From the NCBI RefSeq assembly GCF_003268775.1, contig NZ_QLSU01000035.1, positions 35,874-99,873 on the forward strand: a stretch of 64,000 nucleotides of DNA, in the 5' to 3' direction. Positions 1-7,633 of the stretch are shown here, one piece after another. The notes under the pieces were generated by a model. It was given only the letters and a program-made list of their open reading frames with translations, was not told the origin of the DNA and did not search any database. A program made the translations under genes and the position numbers. Every line of letters begins with the position of its first letter. Within the stretch, counting starts at the first letter, position 1. The DNA comes from Paraburkholderia unamae. Its GTDB lineage: Bacteria; Pseudomonadota; Gammaproteobacteria; Burkholderiales; Burkholderiaceae.

Positions 1-1
1 G

Positions 2-337
2 GTGGATGTGTTCGTGCAGGCGGCGCAATGGTCGTCCGACGAAGCGAATCGCGACGCGCTCTTCAAGCTCTGGGCGAAAAGCGGCGTGAGCTACGCGTCG
101 TGGCAAGCCGAATTCGCCGACCAGCGTTTGAAAGACCGCAATTCGCCGCTCATCGATCCGTTCATCGTGGCGCGCTACAAGGCCGTCGCGCAGGACGCAC
201 TGCGCCTGAAGCTCATTCGCCAGCCCGTGGACGTGGATTCGTGGTTCGAGCCGCGCTACCTGGACAACGCGCTGCATGCGCAAAAGCTCGATCACTACTG
301 GCCCCGCTACGACGCGGCGGGCAAACCGCTCGGCTGA
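2..337 (+). CDS. ABC transporter substrate-binding protein, C-terminal fragment (cut by window edge)
   Basis: This is the last 111 residues of a protein whose start lies left of the window; the frame is open to base 2. The tail contains conserved-looking elements such as DSWFEPRYLD and a long amphipathic stretch, as in the C-terminal lobe of periplasmic sulfonate/taurine/nitrate-type binding proteins. The assignment depends mainly on the genes that follow on the same strand 21 bases later: two SsuC/TauC-like permeases and one ATPase. In that family the binding protein captures the substrate in the periplasm and delivers it to the permease pair. The substrate cannot be read from this fragment. 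Confidence 0.7.
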   Translation: MDVFVQAAQWSSDEANRDALFKLWAKSGVSYASWQAEFADQRLKDRNSPLIDPFIVARYKAVAQDALRLKLIRQPVDVDSWFEPRYLDNALHAQKLDHYWPRYDAAGKPLG

Positions 338-358
338 GCACGCAAGGAAACAGGCGAG

Positions 359-1234
359 ATGACCGACACCGCGATCACGATCTCATCCGACACGCCACGG
401 GCCGTCGCTTCGCGCACCGACGCGACCGCTCCGCACGCGTATGCGAACTCGCGCTGGCGCAGCGCGCTGCGTGCCTGCGCGTGGCGTCTCGCGCCCTGGC
501 TGCTGCCCGCGTTGCTGTTCCTGCTCTGGAGCGTGGGCAGCGCGCGCGGCTGGATCGCGCCGCAAATCCTGCCGGCGCCGCAGCGCGTGTACGAAACGCT
601 CGTCGATCTCGCCCAAAGCGGCGAACTCGCGCGCAACACGCTGATCAGCCTGCAACGGGTATTGCTCGGCTTCGCGGGCGGCGCGTTGCTGGGATTCGCG
701 ATTGGCGCGGCGCTCGGACTCTCGCGCACGCTCGAAGCGTGGGTGCTGCCGAGCTTCAATGCGATCGTGCAGATTCCCGTGCTGGGCTGGCTGCCGTTTT
801 TGCTGCTGCTGGTGGGCGTGGACGAGCCGCTCAAGTATCTGCTCATCGGCCACGCGGCGCTCGTGCCCGTGACGCTCAGCACGATGCAGGGCTTTCGGCA
901 AACGCCTGCGGCGCTCGACGAAGTCGCGCGCGTGCTTGCCTATACGCGCTGGCAACGCATCGTGAAGGTCGTGCTGCCGGCCGCCGTGCCAACGCTCGCA
1001 ACCGGTGTGCGCCTCGCGTTTACCAAGGCTTGGCTCGCACTCGTCGTGGTCGAGCTCGTCGCGTCGTCCGAAGGGCTCGGTTATCTGATCGTGTACGGGC
1101 GGCAACTTTTTCAGCTCGATCTCGTGATGGCCTCGGTGGTCGTGGTGGGCGCGGTCGGCTTTGTCATCAATCGGTTGCTCGACGCGCTGGAAAAGCGCTT
1201 GCGGCGCGGCACGCCTTCGGCGTTTCGCGGCTGA
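359..1234 (+). CDS. ABC transporter permease (SsuC/TauC type), first of two
   Basis: A 291-residue inner-membrane permease of the binding-protein-dependent transport family. Hydrophobic segments lie at about residues 45-62, 100-122, 130-152, 160-175 and 215-265. An EAA-type loop at about 185-208 (LDEVARVLAYTRW, then VVLPAA) is where the cytoplasmic ATPase docks. It follows the binding-protein fragment by 21 bases and precedes a second permease by 37 bases, so the genes are probably one transcript. Family knowledge points to import of alkanesulfonates, taurine, nitrate or similar small anions; the substrate is not visible. Having two different permease genes is unusual because most members of this family work as homodimers. 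Confidence 0.88.
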   Translation: MTDTAITISSDTPRAVASRTDATAPHAYANSRWRSALRACAWRLAPWLLPALLFLLWSVGSARGWIAPQILPAPQRVYETLVDLAQSGELARNTLISLQRVLLGFAGGALLGFAIGAALGLSRTLEAWVLPSFNAIVQIPVLGWLPFLLLLVGVDEPLKYLLIGHAALVPVTLSTMQGFRQTPAALDEVARVLAYTRWQRIVKVVLPAAVPTLATGVRLAFTKAWLALVVVELVASSEGLGYLIVYGRQLFQLDLVMASVVVVGAVGFVINRLLDALEKRLRRGTPSAFRG

Positions 1235-1271
1235 CTGCCTTCGCTGCGCATGGTCGAAAGGAAGAATCGTC

Positions 1272-2102
1272 ATGAGATTTTCGCTCGCGCGCAAAGACGC
1301 GCCCCCCGTTTGCTCCTGTGAAGCGACAGTCGAAACGCCACGGCGTCGCGTCGACTTTCGCGGCGCGGCGCTGCCCGTCGCGGCCATTGCGCTATGGTGG
1401 GCCGTGAGCGCCGCGCATCTCGTGAAGAGCGGCCTGCTCGTGAGTCCCGCCGACGTATTTCGCACTGCTTTGGAACAGATCGAGAGCGGCGCGCTGGTCC
1501 GCGCGCTGTCGGCCTCGCTCGCCCGCGAAGCGTGCGGGTTCGCCATCGGCGCTTCGGCGGGCTTGCTGCTGGGCGGCGCGCTCGGGCTTTCGCGCGTTGC
1601 CGCGCGCATCGTGGGTCCGAGCTTCGACACCTTCAAGCAAATCTCGTTGTTCGCGTGGATTCCGCTCATCTCCGTGTGGTTCGGACTGGGCGACGCCGCC
1701 AAGGTCGTGTTTCTTTCGCTCGCGGCCTTGCTGCCGGTCGCCGCGCACACCTGCGACGGCATTCACGCGGTGCCGCGCAAATATGTGGAACTCGCGCACG
1801 CGCTGCGCTATTCGCGGGTGCAGTTGATCCGCTACGTTCTGCTGCCCGCCGCGCTGCCCTCCATTTTCACGGGCCTCTATCTCGCGCTCATCTATTCGTG
1901 GCTCGCCACGCTCGGCGCGGAATATCTGCTCGTAGCGGGCAGCGGCATCGGCAATCTGCTGATCGACGGCAGCGAGCAGTTCCGCATGGACCTCGTGTTG
2001 TTCGGCATCGTCGTGGTGGGCGTCACGGGCTGGGCGCTCAACGCGCTCGCGCGGCTCGTGGAACGCGCCGTGCTGGCCCGCCTTCACGTCACCATTCAAT
2101 GA
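1272..2102 (+). CDS. ABC transporter permease (SsuC/TauC type), second of two
   Basis: A 276-residue permease from the ATG at 1272, preceded by an AAAGGAAG ribosome site; an upstream in-frame start at 1161 would overlap the previous gene and is rejected. The N-terminus is hydrophilic to about residue 30, then come five or six hydrophobic segments and an EAA-like loop at about 171-194 (YVELAHALRYSRVQ, then LLPAALP). It is a diverged partner of the preceding permease, sharing the LPSF/GPSF and LPAA motifs. The two probably form a heterodimeric channel with the downstream ATPase. Confidence 0.87.
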   Translation: MRFSLARKDAPPVCSCEATVETPRRRVDFRGAALPVAAIALWWAVSAAHLVKSGLLVSPADVFRTALEQIESGALVRALSASLAREACGFAIGASAGLLLGGALGLSRVAARIVGPSFDTFKQISLFAWIPLISVWFGLGDAAKVVFLSLAALLPVAAHTCDGIHAVPRKYVELAHALRYSRVQLIRYVLLPAALPSIFTGLYLALIYSWLATLGAEYLLVAGSGIGNLLIDGSEQFRMDLVLFGIVVVGVTGWALNALARLVERAVLARLHVTIQ

Positions 2103-2142
2103 TTCGTACTGCCATTCAATTGATCCTGAGAGAGACCGCTCG

Positions 2143-2973
2143 ATGAGTACCCTGGAACCCGAAGGAATCGACATCCTTCACGTGAGCAAACGCTATGGCG
2201 CGGGCGACTCGGCGCTCGTCGTGCTCGACGACGTGACGCTGCACGTGCGCCCCGGCGAATTCGTGAGCGTGCTCGGCGCGAGCGGTTGCGGCAAGTCCAC
2301 GCTGCTGCGCCTCATTGCAGGCCTCGACGCCGGTTACAGCGGCGCGATCATGATGGGCGGCGAACGCGTGCGCGACACGTCGCTCGAACGCGGCATCGTG
2401 TTTCAGGATCACCGGCTGTTCCCGTGGCTCACCGCCGCGCAGAATATCCTCGCGGCGCTTCGCAATGCGCCGCTGTCCGCGCGCCAGAAGGACCAGGCGG
2501 TGGCCGAACACATCGCGCTCGTGAGGCTTAACGGTTTCGAACACGCTTATCCGCATCAGCTTTCGGGCGGCATGGCGCAGCGCGTGGCGATCGCGCGCGG
2601 GCTCGTGAACCGGCCGCGCGTGCTCCTGCTCGACGAGCCGTTCGGCGCGCTCGACGCACTCACGCGCAGCCGCCTGCAAAACGAGCTATTGCGTATCTGG
2701 GAACGCGAGCGCATCACGATGATCCTCGTCACACACGATGTTGACGAAGCGATTTACCTGGGCGACCGGGTCGTCACGATGGCGCCGCGTCCGGGGCGCA
2801 TCCGGCGCATCGTGGAGGTCGGTTTGCCGCGCCCGCGCGAGCGCGCAGATCCGCGTTTCGCGCGGTTGCGCAACGAGATACTCGCTGAATTCTCCGAAGC
2901 GACGACGCTCGTCGGTAGCGAGACGGCTTCCAACCCCGCCATCCCCCCGGAACCGTGGCGCATGGCGTGGTGA
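2143..2973 (+). CDS. ABC transporter ATP-binding protein (SsuB/TauB/NrtD type)
   Basis: A 276-residue cytoplasmic ATPase that powers the two upstream permeases. The motifs are complete: Walker A GASGCGKST at residues 45-53, Q-loop Gln88 (VFQDHRLFPW), signature LSGGMAQR at 140-147, Walker B LLLDEP at 161-166 and the switch His198 (THD). The ATG at 2143 has a GAGAG site about 9 bases upstream. The short signature and FQDHRLFPW loop are typical of the nitrate/sulfonate/taurine branch. It is the last gene of the transporter operon, with about 350 non-coding bases before the next gene. Confidence 0.93.
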   Translation: MSTLEPEGIDILHVSKRYGAGDSALVVLDDVTLHVRPGEFVSVLGASGCGKSTLLRLIAGLDAGYSGAIMMGGERVRDTSLERGIVFQDHRLFPWLTAAQNILAALRNAPLSARQKDQAVAEHIALVRLNGFEHAYPHQLSGGMAQRVAIARGLVNRPRVLLLDEPFGALDALTRSRLQNELLRIWERERITMILVTHDVDEAIYLGDRVVTMAPRPGRIRRIVEVGLPRPRERADPRFARLRNEILAEFSEATTLVGSETASNPAIPPEPWRMAW

Positions 2974-3322
2974 GCGCACCGACCGACTGGCCGGTCGTGG
3001 CTTGCCCGTGACCCATGATCATGATGCCGGTTCAACCGGCGACACCCCGAATGTGCCAATCACGCGCGGCGTGAGAAAATGCGTCTTCGAACGGAAACGC
3101 ATGTTGCGCCCGCGCTTCACGCTCCAGCCCACTTTCCCGTGCTTTGCGGCTTTTTCGGCCTGTTTGCCAACATATCCCGTCGGTTCGACGAATGGAGTGT
3201 GGGCGAGCCGGTGTCTCGCGTGGTGCGGCTGGCAGTTTTCCGATCCGCAAGGGGTCGCCTCAGCGTAAACTCACGCTGTTGCCATTCGATAGTGTCGATT
3301 CATGATAAAGAGAGAAACATCC
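2974..3322. other. Intergenic region between ABC operon and carbonic anhydrase
   Basis: About 350 bases with no convincing gene. A small dyad (TCACGC, 3 bases, GCGTGA at 3060-3074) lies about 90 bases after the ATPase stop but has no T-tract. The last 60 bases hold the ribosome site for the carbonic anhydrase. I see no clear sigma70 promoter. Confidence 0.5.
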
Positions 3323-4024
3323 ATGCCAGACCACACTCATTCGCACGACGATCACTCCGACTCGTGCGGCTGCGATTTGCTACATCTGCTCGACGGCGTG
3401 GACGAATTCACTCATCACGTGTTCCCGGGCAACAAGGAGCTGTTTCACAGCCTCGCCCATAGCCAGGCGCCGCACACGCTGTTCATCACCTGCGCCGACT
3501 CGCGCGTCTCGCCGGAAATGATCACGCAGGCCAAGCCCGGCGACCTGTTCGTCTGCCGCAACATCGGCAATATCGTGCCGGCTTACGGCGAAATGCTGGG
3601 CGGCGTTTCCGCAGTCGTGGAGTTCGCGGTGCTCGCGCTCAACGTGAAGCAGATCGTGCTGTGCGGCCATACCGATTGCGGCGCGATGAAGGGGCTCGCC
3701 TCGGGCGCCGAAGCGACCGCCGACATGCCCACCGTGCAAGCCTGGCTGCGCAACGCCGAAGCCGCGCGCAGCGTGGTGAAAACGCGCGGCCTGGACGACG
3801 GCCAGGTCGTCCAGGCGCTCGTCGAAGAAAACGTCCGCCTGCAACTCACGCACTTGCGCACGCACCCCGCGGTGGCCGCGCGCGTGGCCCAGGGCCAGCT
3901 CGAACTGCAAGGCTGGGTGTACGACATCGGGCACGGCAAGGTCACCGTGCTGGACGAAGCGCACGGAAAATTCGAATCGCTCGGCCAGGCGCGCACGCGC
4001 CTGCGCAAGCGCGTCGAGGAATGA
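3323..4024 (+). CDS. Beta-class carbonic anhydrase
   Basis: A 233-residue cytoplasmic zinc enzyme interconverting CO2 and bicarbonate. The zinc and catalytic residues are present: C57-x-D59-x-R61 (CADSR) and H116-x2-C119 (HTDCG). I chose the ATG at 3323 because AAGAGAG lies 8 bases upstream; the in-frame ATG at 3302 lacks a site and would add seven residues. The first 17 residues are rich in His, Asp and Cys (HTHSHDDHSDSCGC), which is not part of the usual fold and may bind metal. A hairpin terminator follows at 4075. The gene stands alone. Confidence 0.95.
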   Translation: MPDHTHSHDDHSDSCGCDLLHLLDGVDEFTHHVFPGNKELFHSLAHSQAPHTLFITCADSRVSPEMITQAKPGDLFVCRNIGNIVPAYGEMLGGVSAVVEFAVLALNVKQIVLCGHTDCGAMKGLASGAEATADMPTVQAWLRNAEAARSVVKTRGLDDGQVVQALVEENVRLQLTHLRTHPAVAARVAQGQLELQGWVYDIGHGKVTVLDEAHGKFESLGQARTRLRKRVEE

Positions 4025-4074
4025 CCGGGCGCTGACGCGCCCATTCATCACGGCGCCCTCACGGGGCGACGCCG

Positions 4075-4112
4075 GGGCGGCGGGTCTCGCCGCCCTGCCA
4101 ATCCCTCTTTTA
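4075..4112 (+). terminator. Hairpin terminator after carbonic anhydrase
   Basis: A perfect 8-bp stem GGGCGGCG / CGCCGCCC (4075-4082 and 4088-4095) with a 5-base loop, followed by CCCTCTTTT. It lies 51 bases after the stop codon. Confidence 0.65.
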
Positions 4113-4205
4113 TGCATTGCGCATGAATTGAAGCGCGTTCAACGGCGCGGCTCGCGCATTGCCGCGCGATTTTCTCAATTAAGACAACAATTCTTTTCAT
4201 TTTAG

Positions 4206-4228
4206 GGGTTTTACCTAGGTGAAAACCC
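4206..4228. promoter_or_regulatory. Operator-like inverted repeat
   Basis: The sequence reads GGGTTTT-ACCTAGGT-G-AAAACCC: a perfect ACCTAGGT core flanked by GGGTTTT and AAAACCC arms with one extra G on the right. It sits 73 bases before the ATG of a small ORF at 4301, just upstream of a TGCGGC/GCCGCA hairpin (4253-4269). This is a typical place for a dimeric regulator. I cannot name the regulator. Confidence 0.45.
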
Positions 4229-4300
4229 GAGTACACTTCCGCCCGTACTACATGCGGCGTCCTGCCGCACAAGAAAAATAATTCCGGAGGTTGGTCGCTC

Positions 4301-4405
4301 ATGCCGTACGTTGCCACGCCGTATCCGCTACGCCACACGTCTCATCCCGGTTTCACCCGTACCACCCGTACTACCGACGCTTCACGTCGTACCGCGCTGC
4401 GCTAG
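4301..4405 (+). CDS. Possible 34-residue Thr/Arg/His-rich small protein or leader peptide
   Basis: A short reading frame with a strong ribosome site (CCGGAGG, 10 bases before ATG). The peptide starts MPYVATPYPLRHTS and is rich in threonine (8) and arginine (7), with the TRTTRTTD stretch encoded by near-repeats of ACCCGTACY. It lies between a dyad operator (4206-4228) plus hairpin (4253-4269) and the small gene at 4597. It could be a regulatory leader peptide, a real small protein, or chance. Codon use is less GC-biased at third positions than in neighbouring genes. I have no family match. Confidence 0.3.
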   Translation: MPYVATPYPLRHTSHPGFTRTTRTTDASRRTALR

Positions 4406-4596
4406 TTCTGCACGCGTGTCCTGTTGTCGCGCACACGCGATGGCAGGCAAACCCAAGGCCCACTCCGCGTCATCGCCGTTTTCATGTCACCACTCGTGTG
4501 GCGTCAGACGGCGCGCGCCCTTGCGCGTATGGACGCCCGGTAATGGGCACTTCACCCGTCACGGGCCGAACGCCCGATTACCGAAGGAGCAAGTCC

Positions 4597-4773
4597 ATGG
4601 AGTCCGCACAGAAGTCGCACGGCAAAATCGAAGTGAAGCTGTTCCTGCATCCGAACGATCATCACCGCGCGATGGTCGCCGCGAAGGCGCTCAATCTCGC
4701 CGAACGCGAGTTCTACGCGCTGGCGCTGCATCTGGGCTCGAACCAGATCCTGCGCCAGGCCGAAGACGTCTGA
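4597..4773 (+). CDS. Conserved-looking 58-residue hypothetical protein
   Basis: A short gene with a good ribosome site (GAAGGAG, 7 bases before ATG at 4597). The protein begins MESAQKSHGKIEVKLFLHP. It has an N-terminal beta-like stretch (KIEVKLFL) followed by two predicted helices (HRAMVAAKALNLAEREFYALALHLGS), so it is probably a small soluble alpha/beta protein. I do not recognise a family. It may be co-transcribed with the 34-residue ORF upstream, in which case the dyad at 4206 would control both. It converges on the aldo/keto reductase, leaving only 47 bases between stops. Confidence 0.6.
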   Translation: MESAQKSHGKIEVKLFLHPNDHHRAMVAAKALNLAEREFYALALHLGSNQILRQAEDV

Positions 4774-4820
4774 GCGCGCCGCGCCGCCAAATTCGCTGCG
4801 CGAGGCGCGCCCCGACGGCA

Positions 4821-5846
4821 TCACACGGGCGAGGGATTGCGCTCCGCGAAACCCTGCTGATGCCAGTACGGGTAGGCCGGGCGCACCGCGCTCGCGGCAT
4901 CGAGCTTCGCCACCTGCTCAGGCGTGAGATTCCAGCCCACCGCTCCGAGGTTCTGGCGCAACTGCGCCTCGTCGCGCGCGCCGATCAGCACCGTCGCGAC
5001 CGTCGGGCGTTGCAGCAGCCAGTTCAGCGCGATCTGCGGCACGGTCTTGCCGGTTTCCTTCGCGATGTCGTCGATGGCGTCGATCACGCGAAAGAGGTAT
5101 TCGTCCGGCACCGGCGGCCCCTGATCGGCGGTCTTGTGCAGGCGGCTTGTCCCGGGCAGCGGCTGGCCGCGCCGGATCTTGCCCGTGAGACGCCCCCAGC
5201 CCAGCGGGCTCCACACCACCGCGCCCACGCCCTGGTCGAGCCCGAGCGGCATCAGCTCCCATTCGTAGTCGCGCCCGATCAGCGAGTAGTAGGTCTGGTT
5301 CGCGACGTAACGCGGGTAGCCGTAGCGATCGGCCACGGCCTGCGATTTCATGAGATGCCAGCCCGAGAAGTTCGACACCCCGGTGTAGAGAATCTTGCCC
5401 GCGCGCACGAGTTCGTCGAGCGTGGACAGCACCTCTTCGGCCGGCGTCCTCGCGTCGAAGCCATGTAGCTGGAACAGGTCGATGTAATCGGTTTGCAGGC
5501 GCTTTAGCGCCGCGTCCACCGCGCGCTTCAAATGGAAGCGCGACGAGCCCACGTTGTTGGGTTCGTCGTCGAAGCGGAAGGTCGCCTTCGTGGAGATGAT
5601 CACCTTGTCGCGGCGGCCCTTGAGCGCTTCGCCGAGCACCGACTCCGACGCCCCGCCCGAATAAATGTCGGCACTATCGAACATCGTGACGCCGGCTTCG
5701 AGACAGATATCGATCAGGCGGCGCGCCTCGGCGACATCGGTCGCCCCCCACGCCTCGAAAAACTCGCCCTTGCCGCCAAACGTGCCCGTGCCGAAACTCA
5801 GCACCGGCACCTTGAATCCCGACGCGCCCAGAAAACGGTGTTCCAT
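4821..5846 (-). CDS. Aldo/keto reductase
   Basis: A 341-residue NADPH-dependent oxidoreductase of the AKR superfamily (TIM barrel, cytoplasmic) that reduces aldehydes or ketones. The catalytic tetrad is complete: Asp57 and Tyr62 (FDSADIYSGG), Lys87 (ISTKATF) and His128 (DLFQLHGFD). The cofactor-binding end GARDEAQLRQNLGAVGW is also present. The closest general type is the YajO/IolS-like branch. It is divergent from the DHA2 efflux gene at 6143, across about 300 bases. The substrate is unknown. Confidence 0.92.
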   Translation of the reverse strand: MEHRFLGASGFKVPVLSFGTGTFGGKGEFFEAWGATDVAEARRLIDICLEAGVTMFDSADIYSGGASESVLGEALKGRRDKVIISTKATFRFDDEPNNVGSSRFHLKRAVDAALKRLQTDYIDLFQLHGFDARTPAEEVLSTLDELVRAGKILYTGVSNFSGWHLMKSQAVADRYGYPRYVANQTYYSLIGRDYEWELMPLGLDQGVGAVVWSPLGWGRLTGKIRRGQPLPGTSRLHKTADQGPPVPDEYLFRVIDAIDDIAKETGKTVPQIALNWLLQRPTVATVLIGARDEAQLRQNLGAVGWNLTPEQVAKLDAASAVRPAYPYWHQQGFAERNPSPV

Positions 5847-6142
5847 TTCCGATTCTCCACATAGAGAGAGGTTGACGATGAAATGCAGTCAGCCGACGAG
5901 TCTACGCGCATCGATTCGAGCGTGGCGGCAGCCCCGCACCGCGCCCCCGCACAGCATCGCGGCTGTACATAAGCGTTTGCGTAACGGAAACTGTTGCCTT
6001 TGCGCGCGCGCTTTCTGCTTCACTATCCGGTCCGTCATGTTCCGATCGGCAACAAGCACTGCTCACTGCAAATGATCCTCTCCCCTTCGCACCGCCCACG
6101 CTCCCCCGTCACCCTTGCCCGCCGCGCGGGCGCGGAGGTCCG

Positions 6143-7570
6143 ATGACCGCTCCCGCGCAACGCTCCGGCGGCATCGGCTGGCTGCCGTACGTCGTCGCCG
6201 CCACCTTCTTCATGGAGTATCTGGACACGACCGTCATCGCCACGGCGCTGCCGCAGATGGCGCGCTCGTTCGGCGTCGGCCCGAACAGCCTGAGTCTGGG
6301 CGTGACCGCCTACATGCTCGCGCTCGCCATCTTCATTCCGGCCAGCGGCTGGGTGGCGGACCGCTGCGGCTCGCGCACGGTCTTTTTCGGCGCCGTGGTC
6401 ACGTTCACGCTGGCGTCCGTCTTGTGCGGGATCGCGCAGAACCTCGATGAGTTCGTGGCCGCGCGCATCCTGCAAGGCATAGGCGGCGCGATGATGGTGC
6501 CGGTCGGGCGCATGGTGGTCGTGCGCAGCACCGAGAAAAGCAAGCTCATGCAGGCGATCTCCACGATCACCTGGCCCGCCATTGCCGCGCCCGTGGTGGG
6601 GCCGCCCATTGGCGGTTTCATCACGACCTATGCGTCGTGGCGCTGGATCTTTCTGCTGAACGTGCCTTTCGGGCTCGCCGTGCTCGCGGCCATCGCCGCG
6701 CTGGTGCCGAACCTGCGCGGCGAGCATCGCCGTCCGCTCGACGTGACGGGCCTCGTGCTGAGCGGCGCGGCGCTCACCGCGATCCTCTACGGGGCCGAGC
6801 GCGCGAGCCAGCCGGGCGAGAATCCGTGGGTCGCGGTGGCGATCGTGGCCGCGGGCATCGCGATCGGCGTGATCGCGTTTGCGCATGCGAAACGCCATCC
6901 GCATCCGCTCATCGATGTGTCCACGCTAAAAATCCCGACGTTTTCCGTGACGGTCGTAACCGGCTCGGTCACGCGCATCGGCATCGGCGCCGCGCCTTAT
7001 CTGATGCCGCTGCTGTTCCAGATCGGCTTCGGGCTCTCGGCGTTCAAGTCCGGCCTGCTGCTGCTCGCGAGCGCGCTCGGCAACCTCGGCATGAAGGCGC
7101 TGACCACGCGTATCCTGGAGCGCTGGGGCTTCCGGCTCGTTTCGGTCGTCGACGTGACGATTGCCGGCGTCTCGCTGATCGCGTGCGGCCTGCTCACGCC
7201 CGGCACGCCGATCGCCATCGTGCTGATCGTCGTGTTCGTTTATGGCATGACGCGCTCGATGCAGTTTTCCACGCTGGCCACACTCGCCTACGCCGATGTC
7301 GCGCAGCCGCAGATGAGCGCCGCCAGCACGCTCTGGAGCGCGGCGGCGCAGATGACCATTGGTCTCGGCATTGCGTTCGGCGCGCTCGCGCTGCGCGTGG
7401 CGGCGACGGCCAACGGCGAAACGACCGGCCACGTGTTCACGCTCGACGACTTCCGCCTGGCGTTCCTCGGCGCAGGCGTGCTCACGCTGCTTTCGGTGTG
7501 GGGTTATGCAAGGATGGCGCGCGATGCCGGCCAGAACGTGGGCGGCGGCTCGCGCAGTCAGCGCGCGTAG
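6143..7570 (+). CDS. MFS drug efflux transporter, DHA2 family
   Basis: A 475-residue integral membrane antiporter of the DHA2 (MdtD/EmrB-like) branch. Signature regions are visible: MEYLDTTVIATALPQMA in the first helix, WVADRCGSR after helix 2 (motif A), LQGIGGAMMVPVGRMVVVR in helix 4, and PVVGPPIGGFITTYASWRW as motif C in helix 5. The ATG at 6143 follows GGAGG by 5 bases. It is divergent from an aldo/keto reductase and convergent with the DedA gene. The substrate is not predictable. A paralogue lies at 14629-16032. Confidence 0.92.
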   Translation: MTAPAQRSGGIGWLPYVVAATFFMEYLDTTVIATALPQMARSFGVGPNSLSLGVTAYMLALAIFIPASGWVADRCGSRTVFFGAVVTFTLASVLCGIAQNLDEFVAARILQGIGGAMMVPVGRMVVVRSTEKSKLMQAISTITWPAIAAPVVGPPIGGFITTYASWRWIFLLNVPFGLAVLAAIAALVPNLRGEHRRPLDVTGLVLSGAALTAILYGAERASQPGENPWVAVAIVAAGIAIGVIAFAHAKRHPHPLIDVSTLKIPTFSVTVVTGSVTRIGIGAAPYLMPLLFQIGFGLSAFKSGLLLLASALGNLGMKALTTRILERWGFRLVSVVDVTIAGVSLIACGLLTPGTPIAIVLIVVFVYGMTRSMQFSTLATLAYADVAQPQMSAASTLWSAAAQMTIGLGIAFGALALRVAATANGETTGHVFTLDDFRLAFLGAGVLTLLSVWGYARMARDAGQNVGGGSRSQRA

Positions 7571-7596
7571 CGAAACGCGCGCGGAGAGGGAAAGAA

Positions 7597-7624
7597 GCGC
7601 CGGGCATCAGGCGAGGCCCGGCGC
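7597..7624 (-). terminator. Hairpin terminator between convergent efflux and DedA genes
   Basis: A 9-bp perfect stem GCGCCGGGC / GCCCGGCGC with a 10-base loop. On the minus strand it is followed by TTCTTTCCC, so it best serves the DedA gene; it lies 10 bases past that gene's stop. Confidence 0.6.
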
Positions 7625-7633
7625 GGCGCAGCG

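Noticed and set aside
28..1275. Long open frames overlapping the ABC operon in other frames on both strands
   Set aside because: They are Arg/Ala-rich shadow frames typical of GC-rich DNA, with no motifs, and overlap well-supported permease genes.
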